From Streptomyces sp. SID8352 (lineage in GTDB: Bacteria > Actinomycetota > Actinomycetes > Streptomycetales > Streptomycetaceae), in contig NZ_WWGX01000082.1 of NCBI RefSeq assembly GCF_009862265.1, forward strand, positions 90,049-154,048: a stretch of 64,000 bases of DNA. Reading direction: 5' to 3'. This document shows, piece after piece, positions 15,907 to 26,039 of the stretch. Every line of letters begins with the position of its first letter. The first letter of the stretch is position 1. The notes below the pieces were generated by a model. The model made no database searches, had not been told where the DNA came from, and worked only from the letters and a program-made list of their open reading frames with translations. The position numbers and the translations under genes were made by a program.

Positions 15907-15952
15907 CCGTCGGACCCCACGGGATTCCCTCAGATCCCGCGGGGTCCGACGG
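15907..15952 (+). terminator. Hairpin terminator after whiH
   Basis: A 19-bp stem with a single mismatch (arms 15907-15925 and 15934-15952, loop 8 nt) lies 115 bp past the whiH stop. There is no U-tract, as is usual in high-GC actinomycetes. Confidence 0.8.
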
Positions 15953-16072
15953 CGTGATGAGACCCTGGATCTCCCCGGCCGGGCCAGGTCAGGACGGTGC
16001 CCGACCTCGTTCGTTCGGGTGTGACCGGCTTTGACCGCTTACGGGGTGTGACTCGGGCCACGCGGATTGGGC

Positions 16073-16109
16073 GTAACGCTCGGGCAAACAACGCGATGAC
16101 CTAATAGGT
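16073..16109 (+). promoter_or_regulatory. Candidate hrdB promoter and adjacent palindrome
   Basis: GTAACG at 16073 and CGATGA at 16094 are spaced 15 bp apart, resembling the -35/-10 layout of an ECF-sigma promoter; hrdB of Streptomyces is known to depend on the ECF sigma factor ShbA. ACCTAATAGGT at 16099-16109 is an 11-nt palindrome around a central A and could bind a regulator near the start of transcription. Both are inferences from sequence pattern. Confidence 0.4.
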
Positions 16110-16262
16110 GACTGCCGTGGAGGGAATACGGACGTCGTTCACGACGCTGTGCTTCTCCCCGGCCCGCGCCCGCGCCGTCGGCCCATCCCCAAGCCGGTGG
16201 TCGGCCCCGTCCGTCCAGGACGGCGGCCGGAAGCCGTTTTCCAACGTTCCGAGAGGTTGTTC

Positions 16263-17789
<1,527 letters not shown>

Positions 17790-17809
17790 GCAGGTCGCCG
17801 GCCCCTCCC

Positions 17810-17864
17810 GGCCCATGGCGAAGGCCCGGCCCCCTTGCGGGGGGCCGGGCCTTCGCCATGGGCC
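17810..17864 (+). terminator. Very strong hrdB terminator hairpin
   Basis: A perfect 25-bp stem (left arm 17810-17834, right arm ending 17864) with a loop of about five bases begins 21 bp after the hrdB stop. The stem includes ATGGCGAAGGCCCGGCC. No U-tract follows. Confidence 0.92.
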
Positions 17865-17989
17865 GGCCGGAGCGGGCGAGGTCGGGGCCGCGGGACCGGG
17901 AGCGGGTGCGGGCACGGGTGGGGGTGCGGGCACGGGCCCGGTGGATCACTCTGGGTCTCCCAATGACCACCTGTGAGTGAGGAGCGCGT

Positions 17990-18844
17990 ATGCGTCGTCT
18001 CATGGTCCGGACGCTGGTCCGCCCGCTCGTCCTGGCGGCGGCCGCCACCGTCATACCGCTGGCGGGCGCCGCCCCCGCGACCGCGGGCGGCATCGTCGTC
18101 GGGGGCTTCCCGGTCGACGTGGCCGACAGCCCGTGGACGGTGGCCCTCTCCAGCCGTGACCGGTTCGGGGGTACGCGGTCCGGCCAGTTCTGCGGGGGAG
18201 TGGCGGTGGGCCGCACCACCGTGCTCACGGCGGCGCACTGCGTGAGCGCGGCGGTGCTGGGTTCGCCGCCCGGGCGGACCGGCGACCTCAAGGTCATCGC
18301 CGGCCGCACCGATCTGCGCTCGGCCCAGGGGCGGGAGATCCCCGTCAGCCGGATCGGTGTGAACCCGGGCTACGACCCGGACGGCAACGTCGGGGACTTC
18401 GCCCTGCTGACCCTCTCCGAGGCGCTGCCCGCCGGTTCGGTCCTGGGCATGGCCGCGGAGGGGGATCCCGCCTACGCGCCGGGGACGGCCGCCCTGGTCT
18501 ACGGCTGGGGGGACTCCTCGGGCGCCGGCGACTACGCCACCGGGCTGCGGGCGGCGCGGGTGCGGGTGCTGTCCGACGCGCGGTGCGAGGAGGCGTATCC
18601 CGGGGGCGACGACCGCCGGTACCGCGCCGACAGCATGCTGTGCGCGGGGGAGGAGGCGGGGGGCCGCGACGCCTGCCAGGGCGACAGCGGCGGGCCGCTG
18701 GTGGCCCGGGGACGGCTCATCGGGCTCGTCTCCTGGGGGAGCGGCTGCGGCACACCGGGGTATCCGGGGGTCTACACGCGCGTCTCCGCCGTCGTGACGG
18801 CCCTGGGCGGGCAGGTGCCCCGGGCCGCGGCGGGAGGGCGCTGA
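17990..18844 (+). CDS. Secreted trypsin-like serine protease (S1A)
   Basis: A 284-residue protein with an Arg-containing signal peptide (about residues 1-32). The mature N-terminus is near IVVGGFPVD. The catalytic triad is visible: His83 in LTAAHC, Asp136 in GDFALL and Ser233 in GDSGGP. Asp227, six residues before the serine, predicts cleavage after Arg/Lys. Cys68/Cys84 fit a conserved disulfide. The start ATG is preceded by GAGGAG. It is likely exported by Sec and acts outside the cell. It sits between hrdB and parE, a conserved location. Confidence 0.93.
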   Translation: MRRLMVRTLVRPLVLAAAATVIPLAGAAPATAGGIVVGGFPVDVADSPWTVALSSRDRFGGTRSGQFCGGVAVGRTTVLTAAHCVSAAVLGSPPGRTGDLKVIAGRTDLRSAQGREIPVSRIGVNPGYDPDGNVGDFALLTLSEALPAGSVLGMAAEGDPAYAPGTAALVYGWGDSSGAGDYATGLRAARVRVLSDARCEEAYPGGDDRRYRADSMLCAGEEAGGRDACQGDSGGPLVARGRLIGLVSWGSGCGTPGYPGVYTRVSAVVTALGGQVPRAAAGGR

Positions 18845-18875
18845 CGGGCCCCTGGAGCCCCGCGGACACGAGCGA

Positions 18876-18908
18876 GGGCGACCGCCTCGGATGAGGTGGT
18901 CGCCCTTT
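18876..18908. terminator. Bidirectional terminator between the protease and DUF7455 genes
   Basis: A 13-bp stem with one G-U wobble (arms 18876-18888 and 18893-18905, loop GGAT) is followed by TTT. It lies between convergent genes and can serve both strands. Confidence 0.85.
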
Positions 18909-18986
18909 CACCGGCCTGTGCCTGCACGCACACGGTCCGATCGGACTCGGCCCGTGCCGGACTCGCTCGTCGTCGGATGCGAAGCG

Positions 18987-19217
18987 TCAGCGCTCTTCCT
19001 CGGGACCGGACGCGGGAACGGGCGTCAGCCGCTCCGTCTCGTCCTGTATCTCAGCGGCGATCTTCTTGAGTTCCGGCTCGAACTTGCGGCCGTGGTGGGC
19101 GCAGAAGAGCAGTTCCCCGCCGCTCAGCAGAACGACGCGCAGGTATGCCTGGGCGCCGCAGCGGTCGCAACGGTCGGCGGCCGTCAGCGGGCTCGCGGAA
19201 GTCAGAACAGTAGTCAC
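18987..19217 (-). CDS. DUF7455 zinc-ribbon-like small protein
   Basis: A 76-residue protein with CDRCG (Cys17, Cys20) and FCAHHG (Cys39 with His41/42), a likely zinc site. It matches the small conserved actinobacterial family DUF7455 found near hrdB/parE. The start is a GTG at 19217 with AGAGG upstream. The C-terminus is a charged helix. Function unknown; the fold suggests nucleic-acid or protein binding, which is inference. Confidence 0.85.
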   Translation of the reverse strand: MTTVLTSASPLTAADRCDRCGAQAYLRVVLLSGGELLFCAHHGRKFEPELKKIAAEIQDETERLTPVPASGPEEER

Positions 19218-19659
19218 GTCGCCTCTTCTCTAGCTCGACGAGCTGTCGTACCAGGGTCAACATCCAACCAGCCCCAAAACGTTCCCGCTCGTGGCTTTTT
19301 CCTCGAAGATTTCTTCCGAGGGGCCGGCTGTCACCCGTTGGCGGCGAATGTGCCGTATTGCGTGTCTCTGTGTCGTACGGGTTCGCGCGGTCGGATCGGT
19401 GTCGGTCCCGCCGGCTGGGTTGCCGGTTTGTTCATGAGGACGTGCCCGGAGCCTAAATGGTTCATGCCTCGAAGGGAACGTGATGTGTACTTCACCCCAT
19501 CGAGGGATCGAACAGGTATGCGACCCTGGACTAGGGTGAGTTCTCGACGAGGGTGGCGTGACAGCGGCTCTACCAGGCATCGGTACCCTCTGACCGGTGA
19601 ACGAAGCCGCGCCCTTACCCAGCGAGGCCCCATCTGAAATTCAGCGAGGAGCGAACCGC
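19218..19659. other. Intergenic region between DUF7455 and parE
   Basis: A 442-bp divergent promoter region, noticeably less GC-rich than its surroundings at about 19255-19500. It contains TCGAACAGGTATGCGA at 19508-19523, a partial match to the actinobacterial LexA box TCGAAC-N4-GTTCGA (perfect left half, four of six on the right). No gene is evident. Confidence 0.45.
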
Positions 19660-21783
19660 GTGACCGCCGAGACGTCCGTGCCGTCCACAGCGCTGCTGGC
19701 AGGAGCAGACCGGGACGGTTCCAACTACACCGCGCGGCACCTGCTCGTCCTGGAGGGGCTCGAGGCCGTCCGTAAACGTCCGGGCATGTACATCGGGTCG
19801 ACCGACAGTCGCGGTCTGATGCACTGCCTGTGGGAGATCATCGACAACTCCGTCGACGAGGCCCTGGGCGGTTACTGCGACCACATCGAGGTGATCCTCC
19901 ACGACGACGCGTCCGTGGAGGTCCGGGACAACGGCCGGGGCATCCCGGTCGACGTCGAGCCCAAGACGGGCCTGTCCGGCGTCGAGGTCGTGCTGACCAA
20001 GCTCCACGCCGGAGGGAAGTTCGGCGGCGGCTCCTACGCCGCCTCCGGCGGTCTGCACGGCGTCGGCGCCTCGGTCGTCAACGCCCTGTCCGCCCGGCTG
20101 GACGTCGAGGTGGACCGGGGCGGGCACACCCACGCGATCAGCTTCCGGCGCGGTGTGCCGGGCGCCTTCGCGGCGGCGGGCCCCGAGGCGAAGTTCGAGC
20201 CGGGCAGCGGCCTGCGCAGGGCGAAGAAGATCCCCAAGGCCCGTTCCGGTACCCGTGTGCGGTACTGGGCCGACCGCCAGATCTTCCTGAAGGACGCGCG
20301 GCTCTCCCTGGAGACGCTGCACCAGCGGGCGCGGCAGACGGCGTTCCTGGTGCCCGGCCTGACCATCGTCGTCCGGGACGAGTTCGGTCTCGGCGACGGG
20401 GGCAGCAAGGGTGAGGAGTCGTTCCGCTTCGACGGCGGCATCAGCGAGTTCTGCGAGTTCCTCGCCTCCGACCGGCCCGTCTGCGACGTGCTCCGCTTCA
20501 CCGGCCAGGGCGCGTTCAAGGAGACCGTGCCTGTCCTGGACGAGTTCGGGCAGATGACGCCCACCGAGGTCACCCGTGATCTCGGCGTGGACATCGCCAT
20601 GCGCTGGGGCACGGGATACGACACCACGCTGCGCTCCTTCGTCAACATCATCGCCACGCCCAAGGGCGGTACCCATGTCGCGGGCTTCGAGCAGGCTGTG
20701 GCGAAGACGATGAACGAGGTGCTGCGGGCCAAGAAGCTGCTGCGCGTCGCCGAGGACGACATCGTCAAGGACGACGCCCTGGAGGGCCTCACGGCGGTGG
20801 TGACGGTCCGGCTGGCCGAGCCGCAGTTCGAGGGGCAGACCAAGGAGGTGCTCGGCACCTCGGCGGCCCGCCGGATCGTGAACACCGTGGTCGCCAGGGA
20901 GCTGAAGGCGTTCCTGACCTCGACCAAGCGGGACGACGCCCAGCAGGCCCGGGTCGTCATGGAGAAGGCCGTCGCCGCGGCCCGGACCCGTATCGCCGCC
21001 CGTCAGCACAAGGACGCGCAGCGTCGCAAGACGGCGCTGGAGTCCTCCTCGCTGCCGGCGAAGCTCGCGGACTGCCGCAGTGACGACGTGGGGCGCAGCG
21101 AACTGTTCATTGTCGAGGGCGACTCGGCGCTCGGCACCGCGAAGCTCGCGCGGAACTCGGAGTTCCAGGCGCTGCTGCCGATCCGCGGCAAGATCCTCAA
21201 CGTACAGAAGTCGTCCGTGACGGACATGCTGAAGAACGCCGAGTGCGGCGCGATCATCCAGGTCATAGGAGCGGGTTCGGGCCGTACCTTCGACATCGAC
21301 GCGGCCCGCTACGGCAAGATCATCATGATGACCGACGCCGATGTGGACGGCTCCCACATCCGGACGCTGCTGCTGACCCTCTTCCACCGCTACATGCGGC
21401 CCATGGTCGAGGCCGGCCGGGTCTTCGCCGCGGTGCCGCCGCTGCACCGCATCGAGATCGTCCAGCCCAGGAAGGGCCAGGACAAGTACGTGTACACGTA
21501 CTCGGACCGGGAACTGCGGGACAAGCTCATGGAGTTCAAGACCAAGGGCGTCCGCTACAAGGACTCGATCCAGCGCTACAAGGGCCTCGGCGAGATGGAC
21601 GCCGACCAGCTGGCCGAGACGACCATGGACCCCCGCCGCCGCACCCTGCGCCGGATCAACCTGACCGATCTCGACTCCGCGGAGCACGTCTTCGACCTGC
21701 TCATGGGCAATGACGTGGCCCCCCGCAAGGAGTTCATCTCCAGCTCGGCCGCCACCCTGGACCGGTCGCGCATCGACGCGTAG
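19660..21783 (+). CDS. parE: DNA topoisomerase IV subunit B
   Basis: A 707-residue type IIA topoisomerase ATPase subunit. It has the GHKL ATP site (EIIDNSVDEALGG, DNGRGIPV, GLHGVGASVVNALS), a transducer region, the TOPRIM motifs FIVEGDSALGTA (about residue 485) and TDADVDGSHI (about 557), and the C-terminal YKGLGEM. With ParC it decatenates sister chromosomes and relaxes supercoils. Position between hrdB and the parC gene at 26.2-28.6 kb distinguishes it from gyrB. The GTG at 19660 has GAGGAG at 19646-19651; upstream in-frame ATG use would lose this site. Confidence 0.95.
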   Translation: MTAETSVPSTALLAGADRDGSNYTARHLLVLEGLEAVRKRPGMYIGSTDSRGLMHCLWEIIDNSVDEALGGYCDHIEVILHDDASVEVRDNGRGIPVDVEPKTGLSGVEVVLTKLHAGGKFGGGSYAASGGLHGVGASVVNALSARLDVEVDRGGHTHAISFRRGVPGAFAAAGPEAKFEPGSGLRRAKKIPKARSGTRVRYWADRQIFLKDARLSLETLHQRARQTAFLVPGLTIVVRDEFGLGDGGSKGEESFRFDGGISEFCEFLASDRPVCDVLRFTGQGAFKETVPVLDEFGQMTPTEVTRDLGVDIAMRWGTGYDTTLRSFVNIIATPKGGTHVAGFEQAVAKTMNEVLRAKKLLRVAEDDIVKDDALEGLTAVVTVRLAEPQFEGQTKEVLGTSAARRIVNTVVARELKAFLTSTKRDDAQQARVVMEKAVAAARTRIAARQHKDAQRRKTALESSSLPAKLADCRSDDVGRSELFIVEGDSALGTAKLARNSEFQALLPIRGKILNVQKSSVTDMLKNAECGAIIQVIGAGSGRTFDIDAARYGKIIMMTDADVDGSHIRTLLLTLFHRYMRPMVEAGRVFAAVPPLHRIEIVQPRKGQDKYVYTYSDRELRDKLMEFKTKGVRYKDSIQRYKGLGEMDADQLAETTMDPRRRTLRRINLTDLDSAEHVFDLLMGNDVAPRKEFISSSAATLDRSRIDA

Positions 21784-21846
21784 TCCGCCCGGGGGGTGCG
21801 CGGGTGGGGGTACCGGCGGGACCCGAGGGCCGAGGGCCGGGACCCC

Positions 21847-21911
21847 GGCGCCGGGGTGTCGACCTGGGGCCGGGCGCCGGTCGCCCGCGTCCGTGGTTCG
21901 AACGGTCCGGT
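21847..21911. repeat. 65-bp direct repeat, first copy
   Basis: Pairs with 22030-22095. The shared core is CGGGCGCCGGTCG, then CCGCGT and GGTTCGAACGG/GGCTCGAACGG. I judge the copies to be roughly 80-85% identical by eye. Confidence 0.7.
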
Positions 21912-22029
21912 GCTCCTGCCGCTCCGGCACTCCGGTGGTCCGGTCACCCCGGCCCTCCGGTCACCCCGGCCCTCCGGCCGCCCCGGCCCGGGGTGCTCGG
22001 GCGGGGGCGGTCGGCGCATCTCGGTCCCG

Positions 22030-22095
22030 GGTGCCGGGGTGCCGGCCTCGGGGTCGGGCGCCGGTCGTCCGCGTCGGTGGCTCGAACGGGCCGGT
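22030..22095. repeat. 65-bp direct repeat, second copy
   Basis: The partner of 21847-21911, offset by about 183 bp in the same orientation. Confidence 0.7.
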
Positions 22096-22469
22096 CACCC
22101 CGGTGGTACGGCCGCTCGCCCCGCTCCGGCGCTCCGCCACCGCGGCGCTCCGGTGGTCCGGCAGCACGGCGTACCGGCCGGTCCGGGGGTCGGCGGCTCA
22201 GGGGGTTGCGGTGGTTTCGGGTCGACCCGTGGCTCCCGTGGCTCGTGGCTCACGTGGCTCACGTGGTTTTCGGGTGCTCCGGGTGCTCCGGGGGGGCGGT
22301 CACGCGGAACGTACGGCGGTGGTCGGGGCGTGAGCGGTGCCGGGCCGTGTCCGTGCGCCGTCGCACGCTGCCGGGGCGGACGGTGTGAGGAGCCCGGCCG
22401 TCGGTTTCCGGGTCCGTTCGCGTCCGCACGTGGTGCTTCCCGCCGCTGTCCGCTCGCGCGGGGGCGGGC

Positions 22470-23414
22470 TCAGACGGCCAGGGAGGTGGGCAGGGCGACG
22501 GGGCGCAGCGCCGTGACCCGCATATGGGCGGGGGAGCCGAGTACCGAGCTGGCGCAGCTCTCCGGGCGGGGCGGCAGCGCGGCGGCCTGGGCGACGGTGA
22601 CCCGCCAGTGGCGTCCGTCGGCGTGGGCCACGGTGACCTCCCAGTGCGGGGCGGACCGCTCCGTGCGCACCACCGTCAGCGCTTCCGCGGCGTCCTCGCC
22701 GGTCTCCGCGCGCACCGCCAGCTCGGCGGCCTGGCCGGGGCGCTCCCAGGCCGTGCTGCCCCGGCAGCCGGAGACGACCATCCGCCCCTCGCGCACCCGG
22801 TGCAGGATCTCGCCGACCGAGCGGGCGTCGACCCTGCCGTAGGCGTAGCCGTGCGGCAGGACGAGGATCGTCGGGGAGAAGCGGTGGCCGCCCAGGTGGG
22901 TGACCTCCCAGGTGCCCTCCGCGCCGGAGGCGGCCAGCTCGGCGGCGAGCGGCCTGCCCAGGATCGCGCAGCAGCGGTCCCGCTTGCCGTTGGTGCAGAC
23001 GAGGGCGAGCGGGGCGCCCTCGTGCGGGGCACCGCCGAGCGCCGTGTCGAAGGCGCTCCGGTCGCCCCGGCCGAGCGCGGCGAAGTCGAGGTCGAGCAGG
23101 CGCCGGGGATCGGTGACGGTGGCGCCGTGCAGCCACACGTTCCCGGGCACGGTGTGACCCGCGTACACCCGGCGTGTGCCCGGGGCGTGGCCGTCGGCGT
23201 GCCGGCCGGGGCGGCGGATCAGCGCGAGGCGCACGCCGGTGCCCTTCGCGGCGGCCTCCAGGGCGCGTCCGAGGGCGGGGTCCAGATGGCTCGATGTGAG
23301 CGCCTTGGCACCCCAGGGCCCGGTCTGCTCCAGCAGGAGCCAGGTCCGCGCGGCGGGCGCGGTCCCCGCGACGGGCTCGTCGAGATCCCGGGAAACGGTT
23401 GAGCAGATACTCAC
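22470..23414 (-). CDS. Sucrase/ferredoxin-like family protein (thioredoxin-fold, probable Fe-S)
   Basis: A 314-residue protein. It has CTNGKRDRCC at about residues 139-148, followed by HLGGHRFSPTILVLPHG, the signature of the sucrase/ferredoxin-like family with a thioredoxin-like [2Fe-2S] fold. I chose the GTG at 23414, giving MSICSTVSRDL; it lies directly downstream of an iron box, so iron availability probably controls it through a DmdR/IdeR-type repressor. A role in iron release or electron transfer is inferred. It is divergent from the COG0523 GTPase gene. Confidence 0.86.
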   Translation of the reverse strand: MSICSTVSRDLDEPVAGTAPAARTWLLLEQTGPWGAKALTSSHLDPALGRALEAAAKGTGVRLALIRRPGRHADGHAPGTRRVYAGHTVPGNVWLHGATVTDPRRLLDLDFAALGRGDRSAFDTALGGAPHEGAPLALVCTNGKRDRCCAILGRPLAAELAASGAEGTWEVTHLGGHRFSPTILVLPHGYAYGRVDARSVGEILHRVREGRMVVSGCRGSTAWERPGQAAELAVRAETGEDAAEALTVVRTERSAPHWEVTVAHADGRHWRVTVAQAAALPPRPESCASSVLGSPAHMRVTALRPVALPTSLAV

Positions 23415-23433
23415 AGAGGTAAGCCTAACCTGA
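23415..23433 (-). promoter_or_regulatory. Iron box (DmdR/IdeR-type operator)
   Basis: The plus strand reads AGAGGTAAGCCTAACCTGA, matching 15 of 19 positions of the actinobacterial iron-box consensus TTAGGTGAGCCTAACCTAA. It abuts the start codon of the sucrase/ferredoxin-like gene, where bound repressor would block transcription or translation start. The COG0523 gene lies on the other side 169 bp away and may or may not be affected. Confidence 0.75.
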
Positions 23434-23601
23434 CTTTCTCCCGGTGACTTCCGGCCGCGCCCGAACGATACTCCGGTGGTGGCCCGAACCTCCTCTGCCA
23501 CGCCCTCACCACACGTATCCTGATCAGGCGTTCCGTTCCCCGGTCACCCTGCCGGAGGTCCGCCGTCGCGGCGGGCGGGCAGGCGAGAAAGAGGTCGTGC
23601 G

Positions 23602-24720
23602 GTGGCCCAGAGCCCCATTCCCCGGCAGATCCCGGTCGTCGTGCTGGCCGGATTCCTCGGCTCCGGGAAGACCACCCTCCTCAACCACCTCCTCCACCGC
23701 AGCGGCGGCAGCCGGATCGGCGCCATCGTCAACGACTTCGGTTCGATCGAGATCGACGCGATGGCCGTCGCCGGGGCCCTGGGGGACTCCACGGTCTCGC
23801 TGGGCAACGGCTGCCTGTGCTGTGCCGTCGACGGCAGTGAGCTGGACGTCTATCTGGAGCGGCTCGCCCGCCCCGACGCCGGGATCGACGTCATCGTCAT
23901 CGAGGCCAGCGGGCTCGCGGAGCCGCAGGAACTGGTGCGCATGCTCCTCGCCAGCGAGCAGCCGGACGTGGTCTACGGGGGGCTCGTCGAGGTCGTCGAC
24001 GCCGCCGAGTTCGACGGCACGCGGGAACGGCACCCGGAGATCGACCGGCATCTGGCGCTGGCCGACCTGATCGTGGTCAACAAGACCGACCGGGCCGACG
24101 CCCCGGAGCGGGTGCTCGCCCTCGTGCGGTCCCTCGCGGACGGCGCCGCCGTGGTCGCCTCGGTGTACGGGGCGGTCGACCCGGAGTTCCTGTTCGACTG
24201 CCGTCCGGGCGGGGAGCGGATCGGGCAGCTCTCGTTCGACGATCTGCACGACCACTCCCGGGACGGCGGGCCCCACGCCGGGCACCTGCACGCCGCGTAC
24301 GACAGCCTGGCGTTCGTCTCCGACGTGCCGCTCGATCCGCGCCGGGTGATGCGGTTCCTGGACAGCCGCCCCGAGGGGCTGTACCGGATCAAGGGGTACG
24401 TCGACTTCGGCCCGTACGACCCGCGGAACCGGTACGCCGTCCACGCCGTGGGGCGGTTCCTGCGCTTCCACCCGGAGCCCTGGCCGGCGGGCAGCGAGCG
24501 GCTCACCCAACTGGTGCTGATCGGCGCCGGGATCGACGCCCCCGCCCTCGCCAAGGAACTGGACGGCTGCCGGGACGCCGGTCAGGAGGCCGACGAGCAC
24601 GGCATGTGGGGCGTCCTGCGCTACGTGCCCGACCCGGAGGTGGAGGGGACGGAGGAGCGGGCCGAGGACCCCACCGTCGGTACCGGCCCCTCCGACCCGC
24701 CGGCCGAGCCGGACTTCTAG
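23602..24720 (+). CDS. COG0523 (CobW/G3E) family GTPase, probable metal chaperone
   Basis: A 372-residue protein. The Walker A is GFLGSGKTT (residues 17-25). The metal-binding CLCC (Cys71-Leu-Cys73-Cys74) follows GNG, the Walker B region is IEASGLAEPQ, and NKTD at 160-163 gives guanine specificity. A His-rich patch (LHDHSRDGGPHAGHLH, about 210-225) fits metal transfer. The GTG at 23602 follows AAAGAGG. The family delivers Zn, Co or Fe to target enzymes; which metal is unknown. I do not see a Zur box upstream. The TAG stop is part of a dispersed repeat border. Confidence 0.88.
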   Translation: MAQSPIPRQIPVVVLAGFLGSGKTTLLNHLLHRSGGSRIGAIVNDFGSIEIDAMAVAGALGDSTVSLGNGCLCCAVDGSELDVYLERLARPDAGIDVIVIEASGLAEPQELVRMLLASEQPDVVYGGLVEVVDAAEFDGTRERHPEIDRHLALADLIVVNKTDRADAPERVLALVRSLADGAAVVASVYGAVDPEFLFDCRPGGERIGQLSFDDLHDHSRDGGPHAGHLHAAYDSLAFVSDVPLDPRRVMRFLDSRPEGLYRIKGYVDFGPYDPRNRYAVHAVGRFLRFHPEPWPAGSERLTQLVLIGAGIDAPALAKELDGCRDAGQEADEHGMWGVLRYVPDPEVEGTEERAEDPTVGTGPSDPPAEPDF

Positions 24721-24828
24721 GGCCTGTCTGACCATTGCCGCCGTCGCCCGCAGGGCAGCCGCGCGGCATCGGGTGCGCGTGCTCCCGGCGCGCCGGCCCC
24801 AGGGCTTCGTGCTGGACACGTACTTGTG
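24717..24828. repeat. Dispersed repeat, copy B
   Basis: Matches 8915-9030. It also begins at CTAG and supplies the stop codon of the upstream gene. Copy B continues beyond the shared part with sequence (GGAAACGG and onward) not obviously present after copy A. Confidence 0.65.
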
Positions 24829-25087
24829 GAAACGGTCCTCCGCGTGCCAGGTGCCACCTGCCCGCGCTTCCCTGCCGGCCGTCGAGCCTGCCCGCCCGAG
24901 GACTGCGGCGGCCCTCGGGGACACCCGGCCTCCCTCGCCGCGATCACCGGCCCCCAGCGGCGAGCGGCATGAGGAACTCCTCGACCGGGGCTGCGCCTTC
25001 GAGCCCGGCCACTTCGACACCGACGCCGTCGGCGAGCGCCTCACGGACCGAGAAACCTGGACCGCAGGTGTGCGGTGCGGCGACTAG
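24829..25087 (+). pseudogene. Possible gene remnant upstream of the methyltransferase gene
   Basis: An open stretch ends at 25087 with protein-like sequence (EELLDRGCAFEPGHFDTDAV, then GERLTDRETW) but no plausible start or ribosome-binding site; upstream it merges with the dispersed repeat. It looks like the 3' end of a gene truncated by the element. I do not recognise the family. Confidence 0.3.
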
Positions 25088-25097
25088 GCTGCGGTGT

Positions 25098-25898
25098 ATG
25101 AGCCGGACTCCCTTCGACCCCGTCGCGCACAACCGCCTCGCCTGGGACCGCGAGGCGGAGCAGGGCGGCGAGTGGTCACGCCCGGTCGGCCCCGAAGTGA
25201 TCGCGAAGGCGCGGGCCGGCCAGTGGTCCATCGTCCTGATCGGCCACGAGCCGGTCGACCCGAGCTGGTTCCCGCCGGAGATCACCGGTCGCGACGTGCT
25301 CTGCCTCGCCTCCGGCGGCGGACAGCAGGGCCCGGTGCTGGCCGCGGCGGGTGCGCGGGTGACCGTCTTCGACAACTCGCCCCGCCAGTTGGCGCAGGAC
25401 GAGATGGTCGCGGCGCGGGACGGGCTCGACCTGCGCACCGTGCTCGGCGACGCGCGTGACCTGAGCCCGTTCCCGGACGCCTCGTTCGACCTCGTCGTCC
25501 ACCCGGTCTCCAACCTGTTCATCCCGGAGTTGGCGCCGGTCTGGCGCGAGTGCCACCGTGTGCTGCGCCCCGGCGGGACGCTGCTGTCCGGCTTCCTCAA
25601 CCCGGACGTCTACCTCTTCGACGCCGAGTCCCTGGAGACGCGGGGCGAACTGGTGGTGCGCCACCGCCTGCCCTACAGCGACCTCACCCACCTGGAGCCC
25701 GCCGAGCGGGAGCGGCTGTGGGGCCTCGACGCGCCGGTGGAGTACAGCCACACGCTCACCGATCAGCTCGGCGGGCAGATCGCGGCGGGCTTCGCCATCA
25801 CCGGCTTCACCGAGGCGCCGCACCACTCGGACGCCACCGTCGGCTGGCTCCCCGGCTACTTCGCCACGAAGGCGGTCAAGGCCGGCGCCGGTCGCTGA
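25098..25898 (+). CDS. Class I SAM-dependent methyltransferase
   Basis: A 266-residue protein. Motif I is VLCLASGGGQQGPVLAAAGA, followed by VTVFDNS (acidic motif II), a GDARDL stretch and the post-motif RVLRPGGTLLSG. The N-terminal MSRTPFDPVAHNRLAWDREA resembles the uncharacterised UbiE-like methyltransferases common in actinobacteria. The start is the ATG at 25098, with GCGGTG upstream. Substrate unknown. Its stop codon lies inside a 15-bp terminator stem. Confidence 0.87.
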   Translation: MSRTPFDPVAHNRLAWDREAEQGGEWSRPVGPEVIAKARAGQWSIVLIGHEPVDPSWFPPEITGRDVLCLASGGGQQGPVLAAAGARVTVFDNSPRQLAQDEMVAARDGLDLRTVLGDARDLSPFPDASFDLVVHPVSNLFIPELAPVWRECHRVLRPGGTLLSGFLNPDVYLFDAESLETRGELVVRHRLPYSDLTHLEPAERERLWGLDAPVEYSHTLTDQLGGQIAAGFAITGFTEAPHHSDATVGWLPGYFATKAVKAGAGR

Positions 25899-25936
25899 CC
25901 CTGCACCGGCCGGGCCGGGCTGGTGCAGGGTCAGCG
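25893..25936 (+). terminator. Terminator overlapping the methyltransferase stop codon
   Basis: A perfect 15-bp stem (arms 25893-25907 and 25922-25936, loop 14 nt). The TGA stop is part of the left arm. Confidence 0.85.
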
Positions 25937-26039
25937 GTGAGGCCGACGGGCGACCGGGTGAGGCGGGCGACGACCCTGCTGATGCGCGAACCGGGAACAC
26001 TCCGGCCCCGGCGACCCCGCGTCGACCCGGCTCCGGGCA

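Larger units (their letters stand above)
21784..22469. other. Intergenic region after parE with direct repeats
   Basis: A 686-bp stretch without a supported gene, between the convergent parE and sucrase/ferredoxin-like genes. It is built largely from short repeated blocks: a 65-bp direct repeat pair (21847-21911, 22030-22095), several CACCCCGGCCCTCCGG copies near 21940-21985, and CGTGGCTCACGTGGCTCA-type runs near 22226-22275. Confidence 0.6.
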
